Assembly: GCA_902767725.1 (NCBI GenBank) | Contig: CACXIM010000043.1 | Coordinates: 1-40,264, forward strand | Source of the DNA: an uncultured Bacteroidia bacterium | GTDB lineage: Bacteria; Bacteroidota; Bacteroidia; Bacteroidales; F082 | Direction: 5' to 3' | DNA length: 40,264 nucleotides | Shown here: in pieces, positions 25,194 through 32,903 of the stretch | How the letters are laid out: every line of letters starts with the position of its first letter | Position numbering within the stretch: the first letter of the stretch is position 1 | Position numbers and translations under genes: made by a program | Notes under the pieces: generated by a model | Database searches by the model: none | What the model was told of the DNA's origin: nothing | The model's input: only the letters and a program-made list of their open reading frames with translations

Positions 25194-26198
25194 TCAGCAT
25201 TCAACATTCTCTTCAAGTTGGCAATAGATTTCGAGCAATTTGCAATACTGTTCCGCTCTGATGCTCACCTTTTTGATTAGATTGGGAATCAGAACACATT
25301 CTCCTGCTTTTACAAAAACCGAGCCATTTTCCCAATTCAACGAAAAATAACCTTCCAACGGCATCAAAATGACGAAAGAATCAAGGTTGGAATAGTCCTT
25401 TTCCATCTCGCCTTGAAGTTGGAGGAGGTTGGTGACAAAGTATTGGCAATCAACGACGGGAACGGTCTTGTTCATCACATCTGGCACCACAGTTTTATAT
25501 TTTTCGGGCATCGTTCCGTCAATGGCTTCCACCGACTGCGGGATATGCAACTCGCGTCGCATGCCGGCCACGTCGATACGGTCCCAATCGTAGATGCGGT
25601 AGGTGGTGTCGCTGGTCTGCTGGATTTCGGCCACCATGATGCCAGGCCCCAAGGCATGGACACGACCTGCCGGAATGAAGAAGACATCGTCTTTCATCAC
25701 CTGCTCATGGTTTAAAACTGATTGCAGTTTGTTGTCCTTCAATACATTGACATAATCCATCCGTGTCAATTCACGATTGAAGCCCATGACGAGTTCGGCA
25801 TCTTGGTCGGCCTGCATCACATACCACATCTCAGTCTTGCCGTTGCCCAAGTCACGTTTCTGAGCCAATTCATCGTCGGGATGCACTTGTACCGAAAGCC
25901 AGTCGTTGGCATCGATGATCTTCAGCAACAAAGGAAATTGCTCGCCGTATTTGTCGAAGACACTCTCGCCGACCAGGTCGCCCATAAAAGTTTCCACCAA
26001 GTCGTTGATTTCGTCTCCTTTGAAGTCACCATTGGCGACTTCGCTCTGTTCGTCCCAAATGCCTGATAGCAGCCACACCTCACCACAGTTGGGCAATGGG
26101 CCATAGTCCATGCCCAGCACTTCCTTGATTTTTCGACCGCCCCAGATTTTGTCTTTGAAAATGGGCTTAAACTTCAGAGGATACAAAACTGATTGCAT
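25194..26198 (-). CDS. manA: Mannose-6-phosphate isomerase, class I
   Basis: A zinc enzyme that interconverts mannose 6-phosphate and fructose 6-phosphate, feeding GDP-sugar synthesis. The 334-residue cupin protein starts at MQSVLYPLKFKPIFKDKIWGG (26198); the longer reading frame upstream crosses the promoter. Zinc ligands are in VQVHPDDELAQ and GRVHALGPG, and the catalytic region AEIQQTSDTTYRIYDWDR is intact. Length fits the short Bacteroidetes/Firmicutes form. It lies 46 bases before the envelope cluster and may be cotranscribed with it. Confidence 0.93.
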   Translation of the reverse strand: MQSVLYPLKFKPIFKDKIWGGRKIKEVLGMDYGPLPNCGEVWLLSGIWDEQSEVANGDFKGDEINDLVETFMGDLVGESVFDKYGEQFPLLLKIIDANDWLSVQVHPDDELAQKRDLGNGKTEMWYVMQADQDAELVMGFNRELTRMDYVNVLKDNKLQSVLNHEQVMKDDVFFIPAGRVHALGPGIMVAEIQQTSDTTYRIYDWDRIDVAGMRRELHIPQSVEAIDGTMPEKYKTVVPDVMNKTVPVVDCQYFVTNLLQLQGEMEKDYSNLDSFVILMPLEGYFSLNWENGSVFVKAGECVLIPNLIKKVSIRAEQYCKLLEIYCQLEENVEC

Positions 26199-26218
26199 CG
26201 TTTTCAAAAATTTGGTTG

Positions 26219-26226
26219 CAAAGATA
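26219..26226 (-). promoter_or_regulatory. -7 element of manA
   Basis: Minus-strand TATCTTTG, 21 bases upstream of the start at 26198. A minus-strand TTTG at 26252-26249 lies 22 bases further up as a loose -33. Confidence 0.5.
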
Positions 26227-26258
26227 AGATTAAAACCGAAACGCATTGCAAAAAACAG

Positions 26259-26266
26259 TAGTTTTG
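26259..26266 (+). promoter_or_regulatory. -7 element of the M20 amidohydrolase gene
   Basis: TAGTTTTG, 16 bases before the ATG at 26283 and divergent from the manA promoter. Confidence 0.45.
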
Positions 26267-26282
26267 TGGCAAATTTCAAGAC

Positions 26283-27419
26283 ATGCAAAACCTCATCGAA
26301 CTGCGACATATCCTCCACGCTCACCCAGAACTATCAGGACATGAGGCGCTGACCAACAAAATCCTGAACGAATGGGTAAAGCAAACCCACCCCGACCAAA
26401 TCATCGAGAAAATCGGCGGCTACGGACTGGCTGCTGTTTATAAAGGTGCAAAACCCGGCAAGTGCATCCTCATCCGTGGCGACATTGACGCGCTGCACAT
26501 CCCAGAGCCGAACGACATCCCCTATCGCTCACAAAACCAAGGTGTTTCGCACAAATGCGGCCATGACGGCCATGCCACTATCCTCTGCGGTTTGGCCCAA
26601 TGGCTCGGTGAACAGCGTCCCGACCAAGGTGAGGTGGTGCTGCTGTTCCAGCCTGCCGAGGAAACCGGACAAGGCGCCCAAGCCATTATTGACGACCCGC
26701 AGTTTGAACAAATCAAACCCGATGTGGCTTTCGGACTTCACAACTTGCCTGGCTTTGAGAAAGGCCAAATCATGGTGCGTGATGGTTGTTTTGCGGCGGC
26801 TTCATTTGGCTTGAAACTCTGTTTTGACGGTCGCACGGCACACGCCTCTCAGCCCGAGACGGGACATAGCCCTTCGGAACTTCTGGCACAACTCATCCAC
26901 CATCTGGAGAAGAAACGCGAGCAGCTGAAGGCCGTGAAGCCTCTGACCACCTTCGTCATCACCCATGCCACGCTTGGTGAGGAGACCTTTGGCGTCGCCC
27001 CTGGCCATGCTGAGATTTGGCTTACGCTGCGCAGCTTCAACGACCGCAATCTGGAACTGATGTCAACGGAAATCATCGAATTCTGTCGCGCCAAGGCCAA
27101 GGATTATCTCTTTGGATTCAGTTTCTCCGAACACGAAGCCTTCGCCGCCACCAACAGCGACGCCAACTGCGTAAAAACCATTGAACAAGCTGCAAAGAAC
27201 CTTGAATTAATTCTCGGTCATTTGGATGAGCCTTTCCGCTGGTCGGAGGACTTTGGAAGGTTTGGAAACGTCTGCCCTATCGGCTTCTTCGGCATTGGTT
27301 CAGGCTTGGAGCAGCCTGCCCTTCACGACCCCATGTTTGATTTCCCGGATGATATTTTGGAAGTGGGGATGGGGATGTATTGGGAGATTATCAGACTAAC
27401 TTTAGAATCTCCCCAATAA
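26283..27419 (+). CDS. M20-family amidohydrolase (N-acyl amino acid hydrolase type)
   Basis: A 378-residue cytoplasmic metallo-hydrolase of peptidase family M20D. It shows HAHPELSGHE near the N-terminus, RGDIDALHI (about 62-70), the metal-binding CGHDGHATILCGLAQWL (about 91-107) and VLLFQPAEETGQGA (about 119-132). The dimerisation domain and a C-terminal segment with the last metal ligand follow. Relatives cleave N-acetyl amino acids, hippurate or N-acetyl-diaminopimelate; the substrate cannot be chosen from sequence. The 3' end overlaps the convergent mtnN by 29 bases. Confidence 0.88.
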   Translation: MQNLIELRHILHAHPELSGHEALTNKILNEWVKQTHPDQIIEKIGGYGLAAVYKGAKPGKCILIRGDIDALHIPEPNDIPYRSQNQGVSHKCGHDGHATILCGLAQWLGEQRPDQGEVVLLFQPAEETGQGAQAIIDDPQFEQIKPDVAFGLHNLPGFEKGQIMVRDGCFAAASFGLKLCFDGRTAHASQPETGHSPSELLAQLIHHLEKKREQLKAVKPLTTFVITHATLGEETFGVAPGHAEIWLTLRSFNDRNLELMSTEIIEFCRAKAKDYLFGFSFSEHEAFAATNSDANCVKTIEQAAKNLELILGHLDEPFRWSEDFGRFGNVCPIGFFGIGSGLEQPALHDPMFDFPDDILEVGMGMYWEIIRLTLESPQ

Positions 27420-28146
27420 TCGCCCGCGAATAAGCATTCGCCACCTCAATGATGAACTTACCGAAGTCGACACGGGCGTTGTGATCGGCGGTGTCGCTGA
27501 TGGTGCGGATGACCGTGAAAGGCACATTGAATTCCAAACAGACCTGCGCCACTGCGGCACCTTCCATCTCGACACAGAGCACATCGGGCAACAAACCCAA
27601 GATTTCCTCGCGTTTCTCATTGCTGTTGATGAACTGGTCGCCACTGGCGATGTCGCCGAAATACAGGGCCGGGGCGAGATTAAACTCCTTCACTGCCTCT
27701 TCGCCCACCATGGTTTCCACACCTTTATTCAAAAGGTTGGTCACTGCCTTGCCCGCCAACTCGGTTAGCGCAGGATCGCTATCAACGTAAACACGGTTGA
27801 GCAAGGGGAGCTCGAAGCGCGAAATGATGGGTCGGGCGTCCAAATCATGCTGGACAAGCCGCTTAGAGATAACGATGTCACCCACCTTGAGGCCTTCGGC
27901 CATGGCACCTGCGGTGCCGATGAAAAAGAGGTCGGTGACACCAAACTCCTGTACCAGTAAAGTCGCCGTGATCGTCGCAGCCACCTTACCCCATTTGGAG
28001 AAGGCCACCACACACGCAATGCCATTAATCTTGCCTACGACAAACTCACGGTTCGCGATTTTGACTACGGTTTTGTTCGTCAAGAGAGCCTTAACCTCAT
28101 CGATTTCCTCGGCCATAGCGCCGAGTATACCTATCGTTCTATCCAT
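27391..28146 (-). CDS. mtnN: 5'-methylthioadenosine/S-adenosylhomocysteine nucleosidase
   Basis: A 251-residue enzyme that removes adenine from methylthioadenosine and S-adenosylhomocysteine, recycling SAM by-products. It has the N-terminal IGILGAMAEEIDEVK, the core FIGTAGAMAEGLKVGDIVIS, the adenine-pocket VEMEGAAVAQVC and the catalytic Asp in RTISDTADHNA. The gene lies 21 bases downstream of the lipoprotein gene and probably shares its transcript. The end overlaps the M20 gene on the other strand. Confidence 0.95.
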   Translation of the reverse strand: MDRTIGILGAMAEEIDEVKALLTNKTVVKIANREFVVGKINGIACVVAFSKWGKVAATITATLLVQEFGVTDLFFIGTAGAMAEGLKVGDIVISKRLVQHDLDARPIISRFELPLLNRVYVDSDPALTELAGKAVTNLLNKGVETMVGEEAVKEFNLAPALYFGDIASGDQFINSNEKREEILGLLPDVLCVEMEGAAVAQVCLEFNVPFTVIRTISDTADHNARVDFGKFIIEVANAYSRAIIGEILKLV

Positions 28147-28167
28147 AGAAAAAACGCCAAAAGCCCG

Positions 28168-28779
28168 TTAATATATGCGAATCATTTTGACCTTGGCTTC
28201 CGGCTTAAAGGTAGGATTCTTTATGATGGCGCCCTCATCGCTTGTGACTTCGGGGAGTTTGCCGTCAAAATCCTCCGGTGCCACCATAAACTGTGTGCCG
28301 CCTGCATCCAGACAGATATCGCCCATGACCATAAGACTTGTGAACAAATCAGGGTAGGCGGCCAGCACATCGCTGACATTGCTGCCCACATGGATGTTCT
28401 TCTCACTCTTATACTGGTCGGAATAGATGTTGATTACACTTATAGTATTCGTGAAAGCATTTTTCTCAAAATCATAATCTGGTTCCAGCTTCGCTAACAA
28501 TTCACCATCCTTTTTAATGGCATACTTGATTTGTTCCTCGCCTTCCGCCATATAGGTCACTGGCTCTACAGTGCAACCATCCATCTTTTCTGGAATCTCG
28601 GCGCCAATCTTCAAGGCGTCCCAGTCAAAAGGCGTTTCCGCGACTTGTACTTCATCGGTTACTACAGGAGTTTCTGAAGCGTTTCCATTAGTGACGCTTT
28701 CGTTCGTCTTCGGCTGATTGCCACAAGAGGCCAGGCAAAAAGCCAATCCTAAAGCAAGGATAAGTTTTGTGATTTTCAT
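28168..28779 (-). CDS. Hypothetical lipoprotein upstream of mtnN
   Basis: A 203-residue lipoprotein with signal peptide MKITKLILALGLAFCLASC and a lipobox LASC. A Thr/Asn/Val-rich linker leads to a compact domain (about 50-200) containing FDWDALKIGAEIPE and a C-terminal VKMIRIY strand. An earlier ATG at 28938 would cross the promoter and overlap the LOG gene, so 28779 is chosen. I do not recognise the family. Its central region (SDQYKSEKNIHVGSNVSDVLAAYP) resembles periplasmic proteins of unknown function. Confidence 0.8.
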   Translation of the reverse strand: MKITKLILALGLAFCLASCGNQPKTNESVTNGNASETPVVTDEVQVAETPFDWDALKIGAEIPEKMDGCTVEPVTYMAEGEEQIKYAIKKDGELLAKLEPDYDFEKNAFTNTISVINIYSDQYKSEKNIHVGSNVSDVLAAYPDLFTSLMVMGDICLDAGGTQFMVAPEDFDGKLPEVTSDEGAIIKNPTFKPEAKVKMIRIY

Positions 28780-28795
28780 GATTCTCAATTTTAGT

Positions 28796-28828
28796 TTTGC
28801 AAAACTACGAAAAAAACACCTACATTTG
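28796..28828 (+). promoter_or_regulatory. Promoter of the LOG-family gene
   Basis: TTTG (28796-28799), 21 bases, then TACATTTG (28821-28828), matching the Bacteroidetes consensus. The start codon is 14 bases further on. It interleaves with the divergent lipoprotein promoter. Confidence 0.65.
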
Positions 28829-28832
28829 CAAA
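28800..28832 (-). promoter_or_regulatory. Promoter of the lipoprotein-mtnN unit
   Basis: On the minus strand TTTG (28832-28829), 21 bases, then TAGTTTTG (28807-28800). The start at 28779 is 20 bases downstream. Each promoter's -33 box abuts the other's -7 box. Confidence 0.65.
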
Positions 28833-28842
28833 AATTTAGCGA

Positions 28843-29433
28843 ATGAAGAAAATTTGTATCTTTTGCGGTAGCAGCATGGGATTCGACCCGATTTACAAGG
28901 AAAAAGCCGCGGAATTGGGGCATGTATTGGCCGACCATGGTTGTGAGCTACTCTTCGGTGGTGGCAGCGTGGGCCTGATGAAAGTCATCGCCGACGTGAT
29001 GATAGAACGCGGTTGCAAGGTGACCGGCACCATCACAAAGCACCTACTCGACATGCACGTCGGACACGACGGCATCGACGAGCTCATCGTGGTAGAATCG
29101 ATGGCCGAACGAAAGAAAATCCTCGAGGACATGGCCGATGGCTTCATCGCTCTGCCAGGCGGCATCGGCACCATGGACGAGTTCTTCGAGGCCTACGTGC
29201 TCAGCCAACTCCGTGTCTTCGACAAGCCCGTCGCGCTCTACAACGTGAACGGCTACTACGACGGCATCGTGGAGTTCATCCAACACATTGCACATGAAGG
29301 TTTCATGCGCAAGGAGCACGCCGAGAACCTCATCGTCAGCGCCGATGCGAAGGACCTCCTGACCAAGATGGAGCAGTTTGAGCCCGCTGACGTGACGAAA
29401 TGGGTGGTTGAAATCAAGGAACAAGTGAAGTAG
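28843..29433 (+). CDS. LOG-family nucleotide 5'-monophosphate phosphoribohydrolase
   Basis: A 196-residue Rossmann-fold protein of the TIGR00730/LOG (Lonely Guy) family, whose members split nucleoside monophosphates into base and ribose 5-phosphate. It starts KKICIFCGSSMGFDP, has GGGSVGLM (about 44-51) and the signature PGGIGTMDEFFE (about 106-117). Length is typical. It has its own promoter and is followed, after a repeat-bearing gap, by the kinase-deaminase gene. The physiological substrate in bacteria is often AMP or pyrimidine nucleotides; a link with the following nucleotide enzyme is possible but unproven. Confidence 0.9.
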   Translation: MKKICIFCGSSMGFDPIYKEKAAELGHVLADHGCELLFGGGSVGLMKVIADVMIERGCKVTGTITKHLLDMHVGHDGIDELIVVESMAERKKILEDMADGFIALPGGIGTMDEFFEAYVLSQLRVFDKPVALYNVNGYYDGIVEFIQHIAHEGFMRKEHAENLIVSADAKDLLTKMEQFEPADVTKWVVEIKEQVK

Positions 29434-29527
29434 TTTAGAGTTGAGTGTTTAGAGTTTAGAGTTAATACCAGTCCCGTAGGGACAACAGGATAATAAGCAG
29501 GCGGTGAAGCGCAGCGGAGCCCCTGCT
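29433..29527. repeat. Intergenic repeat element with GTTTAGAGT units and two palindromes
   Basis: After the LOG stop come TTTAGAGT-type direct repeats (29433-29463). Next is a perfect palindrome GTCCC-GTA-GGGAC (29471-29483), and then a hairpin closed by AGCAGG/CCTGCT (29496-29527) around GCGCAGCGGAGC. This composition looks like the small dispersed elements I recall from Bacteroidales genomes. It lies between the LOG gene and the kinase-deaminase gene and could lower or modulate read-through. Confidence 0.55.
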
Positions 29528-29545
29528 CTTAAAAACAACAAGACC

Positions 29546-30580
29546 ATGATAATAATAGGAATAACAGGAACACTCGGTGCAGGCAAAGGCACCATCGTCG
29601 ACTATCTCGTCAAGGAAAAAGGCTTCGTGCATTACTCGGTGCGGGCCTATATCACAGAAGAGTGCCAACGCCGCGGGCTTGAGGTGAACCGCGACACCCT
29701 CACCATGGTGGGCAACGACCTGCGCGCTGCACATTGTCCGAGCTACATCACCGACCAGCTCTTCGAGCGCGCCAAAGCCGAAGGCAAGAATGCCGTCATC
29801 GAGAGCGTACGTACACCAGGCGAGATTCATTCTCTGCGCGAGAAGGGCGAGTTCTACCTCTTCGCCGTCGATGCCGACCGTAAGATCCGCTACGACCGTA
29901 TCTACCTGCGTGGCTCGGAGACCGACCATATCGACTTCGAGACCTTCGTGGCCAATGAGGAACGCGAGATGACCGCCACCGACCCCAACAAGCAGAACCT
30001 CGGCGCCTGTATCAAGGAGGCTGACTTCGTCTTCATGAACGACGGCACCATACCAGAGCTGCACCAGCAGGTGGAAAAAGTGTTGACACAGTTGCATGTG
30101 CGTCCCTCCTGGGATGACTATTTCCTCAACTTGGCCGACACCGTCAGTGAGCGTGCCACCTGCAACCGTGGGCGTAGCGGATGCGTTATCGTGAAAGATA
30201 AACAAATCCTAGTGACGGGCTATGTGGGCTCGCCCAAGGGCCTTCCCCATTGCGATGACGTGGGGCACTTGTTCCGCAAGGTCATCCATGAAGACGGCAG
30301 TGTCACCCAGCACTGCGTACGCACCGTTCATGCCGAGCAGAACGCCATCTGTCAGGCCGCTCGTAGGGGCATCGCCTTGGACGGCAGCACATTATACTGT
30401 CGAATGACCCCTTGCCGCACCTGCGCCATGCTCATCATTAACTGCGGCATCGTCCGCGTGGTGTGCGAACGCCGCTACCACGACGGCGCTGAAACCGAGG
30501 AGATGTTCAAACAAGTAGGAATCTCGTTGGAATACAAATATGACGAGGTACAGCAGTATGAGGGACAACGCTGCAATTAA
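29546..30580 (+). CDS. Fused P-loop kinase / deoxycytidylate deaminase
   Basis: A 344-residue two-domain protein. Residues 1-182 form a P-loop NMP/dephospho-CoA kinase-like domain with Walker A GTLGAGKGT (8-16, Lys14). Residues 186-335 form a dCMP deaminase starting RPSWDDYFLNLA. It has the zinc/catalytic motif HAEQN (His262, Glu264) and the zinc pair Cys290/Cys293 in TPCRTCAM. dCMP deaminase makes dUMP for thymidylate synthesis. The same order of domains occurs in fungal DCD1 and in antiphage AvcD proteins. The start at MIIIGITG (29546) is chosen because the preceding in-frame residues derive from a repeat. The stop overlaps the convergent antiporter gene by four bases. Confidence 0.85.
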   Translation: MIIIGITGTLGAGKGTIVDYLVKEKGFVHYSVRAYITEECQRRGLEVNRDTLTMVGNDLRAAHCPSYITDQLFERAKAEGKNAVIESVRTPGEIHSLREKGEFYLFAVDADRKIRYDRIYLRGSETDHIDFETFVANEEREMTATDPNKQNLGACIKEADFVFMNDGTIPELHQQVEKVLTQLHVRPSWDDYFLNLADTVSERATCNRGRSGCVIVKDKQILVTGYVGSPKGLPHCDDVGHLFRKVIHEDGSVTQHCVRTVHAEQNAICQAARRGIALDGSTLYCRMTPCRTCAMLIINCGIVRVVCERRYHDGAETEEMFKQVGISLEYKYDEVQQYEGQRCN

Positions 30581-32235
30581 ACCTTCTTTCCCACAAAACG
30601 GACCACTAGACCCAGCACCGCAAAGCCCATCAGGAATGCCACCCAAGAGGGCAGTCCCAAAGACGTAGGCAACACGCCCAACAGCATCGTCACACCACCT
30701 ACGGTGAGGGCGTATGGCATCTGCGTCCTGACATGCTGCAAATGGTTGCAACTCGAGGCTAAGGAACTCATAATCGTTGTGTCGGAAATTGGGCTGCAAT
30801 GGTCGCCCATGACGGAGCCCGCCAGCACCGAGGCCACCACATTGTAGAACAAAGGCATGGTAGCATCGACACTCATGCCTTGCTCTTGGCAAAGCAGCCA
30901 CGAAGCCGGCAAAATCAAAGGATAGAGGATGGCCATCGTGCCCCACGAGGTGCCCGTCGAGAAACCGATCAAAGCAGCCAAGAGGAAGGTCAACACGGGA
31001 ACCACTACGGGCGATAGCGACCATTGCACCAGCAGTTGTGAAACAAATTCTGCTGTATGCATATCTTTGGTCACCAAAGCGATGGACCAAGCCATGGTCA
31101 GAATCAGCACCGCGTTGAACATGCTCTTGAAGCCTTCTACCATCTCCTCCATGATCTTTCCAAACTTCATGTCGCCCCGCAACATAGTCATCACGATGGC
31201 GGTGAGTAGTGAGAGCACCGAAGCCCAGAGTAAAGCCTTATAGGAATTGGCTGCACCTATGGTTTCGGAGAGTTTGGAAAAGAAGCCCGTTTCTGTCTGC
31301 CACACCGATGCATCGTAACCCGTGGCTATCAGTCCGATGATGGTACCGAAAATCAACACAGCCAATGGAATTAAAGCATCGATGATATGGGCAGGTCTCA
31401 ATACGCTGTTCGACATATCCGTTTCCATGAAAGAAGCAATGCGCGCCTTGCGTTCAGCCTTCAGCATAGGGCCAAAATCACGACCGCTGAAGATGATCAT
31501 CAGCACGAAACCGAGGGTCAAAAAAGGATAGAAGCTATAAGCCAAGGAATGGAAAAACACTGAATAAGCCGAGACATCCAATCCAATGGCGTTGATGCCA
31601 TCTTGGATGTAGCTCAGCTCCGCACCAATCCAAGTCGTAACGAAAGCAACGGCCACGACGGGTGCCGAAGTGGAGTCGACGATATAGGCCAGTTTTTCGC
31701 GCGACACCTTGAGCTTGTCGGCGATAGGACGCATGGTGTTGCCCACCACAAGGGTGTTGGAATAGTCGTCGAAGAAAATGCAAAGATCCATGAAGAACGT
31801 CATCAGCTGTCCCGAACGCGCCCCTTTTGCCTTTCGCGACAGCCAGTTGACCACACCCTGCATGCCACCGTTGGCCGTGATGATGCGCACCATACCGCCA
31901 ATGAGAAGCGTAAAAACGATAATCGTCACATGGTCGGCGTCAAACAACGAGCCTACGACGTAGGTATCGACCACACGCAGCAGTCCGCCACCCAAGGCCG
32001 AGGCTGGACTCGCCCCGCCATACAGGGCCATGAGGAAAGTGCCCGTCAGGATACCGACAAAGAGCGACGAAATCACCTCTTTAATTAATAGGGCCATCGC
32101 AATGGCCACCAAAGGCGGCAGAATCGACATCCACAACGGCATTGGGCCCTCAACGGGACCAAGCACATAAAGCAACACAATGCTCAATGCCATAACGGCA
32201 AGCACCACCACCCAAGCTATCCATTTCCTCTTCAT
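30577..32235 (-). CDS. NhaC-family Na+/H+ antiporter
   Basis: A 552-residue inner-membrane transporter with 11-13 predicted helices. Characteristic parts are LLIGGMVRIITANGGM, FMDLCIFFDDYSNTLVVGNTMRPIADKLKVSREKLAYIVDSTSAPV, and GFSTGTSWGTMAILYPLILP, together with a late GDHCSPISDTTIMSS. These are typical of NhaC-type antiporters (COG1757). Relatives exchange Na+ for H+ or malate/lactate; the substrate is not certain. ATG at 32235 is chosen; a GTG lies two codons upstream. It converges on the kinase-deaminase gene. Confidence 0.88.
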   Translation of the reverse strand: MKRKWIAWVVVLAVMALSIVLLYVLGPVEGPMPLWMSILPPLVAIAMALLIKEVISSLFVGILTGTFLMALYGGASPASALGGGLLRVVDTYVVGSLFDADHVTIIVFTLLIGGMVRIITANGGMQGVVNWLSRKAKGARSGQLMTFFMDLCIFFDDYSNTLVVGNTMRPIADKLKVSREKLAYIVDSTSAPVVAVAFVTTWIGAELSYIQDGINAIGLDVSAYSVFFHSLAYSFYPFLTLGFVLMIIFSGRDFGPMLKAERKARIASFMETDMSNSVLRPAHIIDALIPLAVLIFGTIIGLIATGYDASVWQTETGFFSKLSETIGAANSYKALLWASVLSLLTAIVMTMLRGDMKFGKIMEEMVEGFKSMFNAVLILTMAWSIALVTKDMHTAEFVSQLLVQWSLSPVVVPVLTFLLAALIGFSTGTSWGTMAILYPLILPASWLLCQEQGMSVDATMPLFYNVVASVLAGSVMGDHCSPISDTTIMSSLASSCNHLQHVRTQMPYALTVGGVTMLLGVLPTSLGLPSWVAFLMGFAVLGLVVRFVGKKV

Positions 32236-32252
32236 AGGCACAAAATGAGGCT

Positions 32253-32260
32253 CAAAAATA
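32253..32260 (-). promoter_or_regulatory. -7 element of the antiporter gene
   Basis: Minus-strand TATTTTTG, 18 bases upstream of the start at 32235. Confidence 0.45.
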
Positions 32261-32303
32261 CGATTTTTTGCATAAAAAGCGTTTAACTAAAGCTTTTTGG
32301 TCT

Positions 32304-32311
32304 TATTTTTG
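32304..32311 (+). promoter_or_regulatory. -7 element of the three-lipoprotein operon
   Basis: TATTTTTG, 32 bases before the first start at 32343. TTTA at 32282-32285, 18 bases upstream, is a weak -33. It diverges from the antiporter promoter. Confidence 0.5.
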
Positions 32312-32342
32312 CACTAAATTATTATTTGGCAACAAATAAACT

Positions 32343-32894
32343 ATGAAATCAAAACGATTAATCATGAAAAAAACTCTCATCATTGCATTATGCAGCCTTG
32401 CAGTCATCTTTACGGCCTGCAAGAAACCCGTTGAGCCTACGCCCGAGCCCGTTGACTACACCACAAACTACGTCGGTGATTATCTCGGCCAGTTTACGCT
32501 CACCATCACCTCGATGAACAACCAGCAGCAAACCGGTATGGCCTTCCCCATCGATAGCATCGGCATGGTTATCGCCAAAGGCACAGAGAACAATGCTCTT
32601 ATCGCCTCCATGACCGTTGACGACGAAACACATCAAGCCTTGGGAACCGCTGCAAACGACAAAGCCACCTTCGAACCACTCCACCTTGTCATCGACGAAA
32701 CGCATCAAATCAGCAACCCATACCTTTTCAACCTTGACCTGCAATTGGAAGGCACCAAAACCGAGGGCGACACCTTGAACATCACAGGCTCCTTTACGGG
32801 CAATGGATCGGCCACCTTTATGGGTCAGGAACAGATTTTTGAAGAAGTGTCGGGGACCCTGAGCGGAAAACTCGTAAAACAACAAACAAAATAG
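32343..32894 (+). CDS. Hypothetical lipoprotein 1 of a three-gene operon
   Basis: A 183-residue lipoprotein with lipobox VIFTAC followed by KKP. An alternative start at 32364 (MKKTLIIALCSL) would give an equally good signal peptide. The mature part is a single beta-rich domain with NYVGDYLGQFTLTI at its start, LDLQLEGT in the middle and a GNGSATFMGQ...GTLSGKLVK ending. The same order of motifs occurs in the C-terminal half of the next protein, so the two share a domain, possibly a small beta barrel. No family is recognised. The following gene starts nine bases after the stop. Confidence 0.8.
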   Translation: MKSKRLIMKKTLIIALCSLAVIFTACKKPVEPTPEPVDYTTNYVGDYLGQFTLTITSMNNQQQTGMAFPIDSIGMVIAKGTENNALIASMTVDDETHQALGTAANDKATFEPLHLVIDETHQISNPYLFNLDLQLEGTKTEGDTLNITGSFTGNGSATFMGQEQIFEEVSGTLSGKLVKQQTK

Positions 32895-32903
32895 CATATC
32901 ATC

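Noticed and set aside
26199-26324. Longer N-terminus for manA (start at 26324)
   Set aside because: The added 42 residues precede the conserved manA opening, cover the promoter motif and overlap the divergent M20 gene.
28780-28938. Longer N-terminus for the lipoprotein gene (start at 28938)
   Set aside because: It would put 53 residues before a perfect signal peptide, cross its own promoter and overlap the LOG gene.
29434-29545. An AvcI-type toxin RNA upstream of the kinase-deaminase gene
   Set aside because: The gap is short and made of generic repeats. I cannot see features that identify such an RNA, so the antiphage reading rests only on the domain fusion.
29462-30205. A 247-codon minus-strand frame over the kinase-deaminase gene
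   Set aside because: It covers the P-loop and deaminase motifs on the wrong strand and starts inside them; no protein family is visible.
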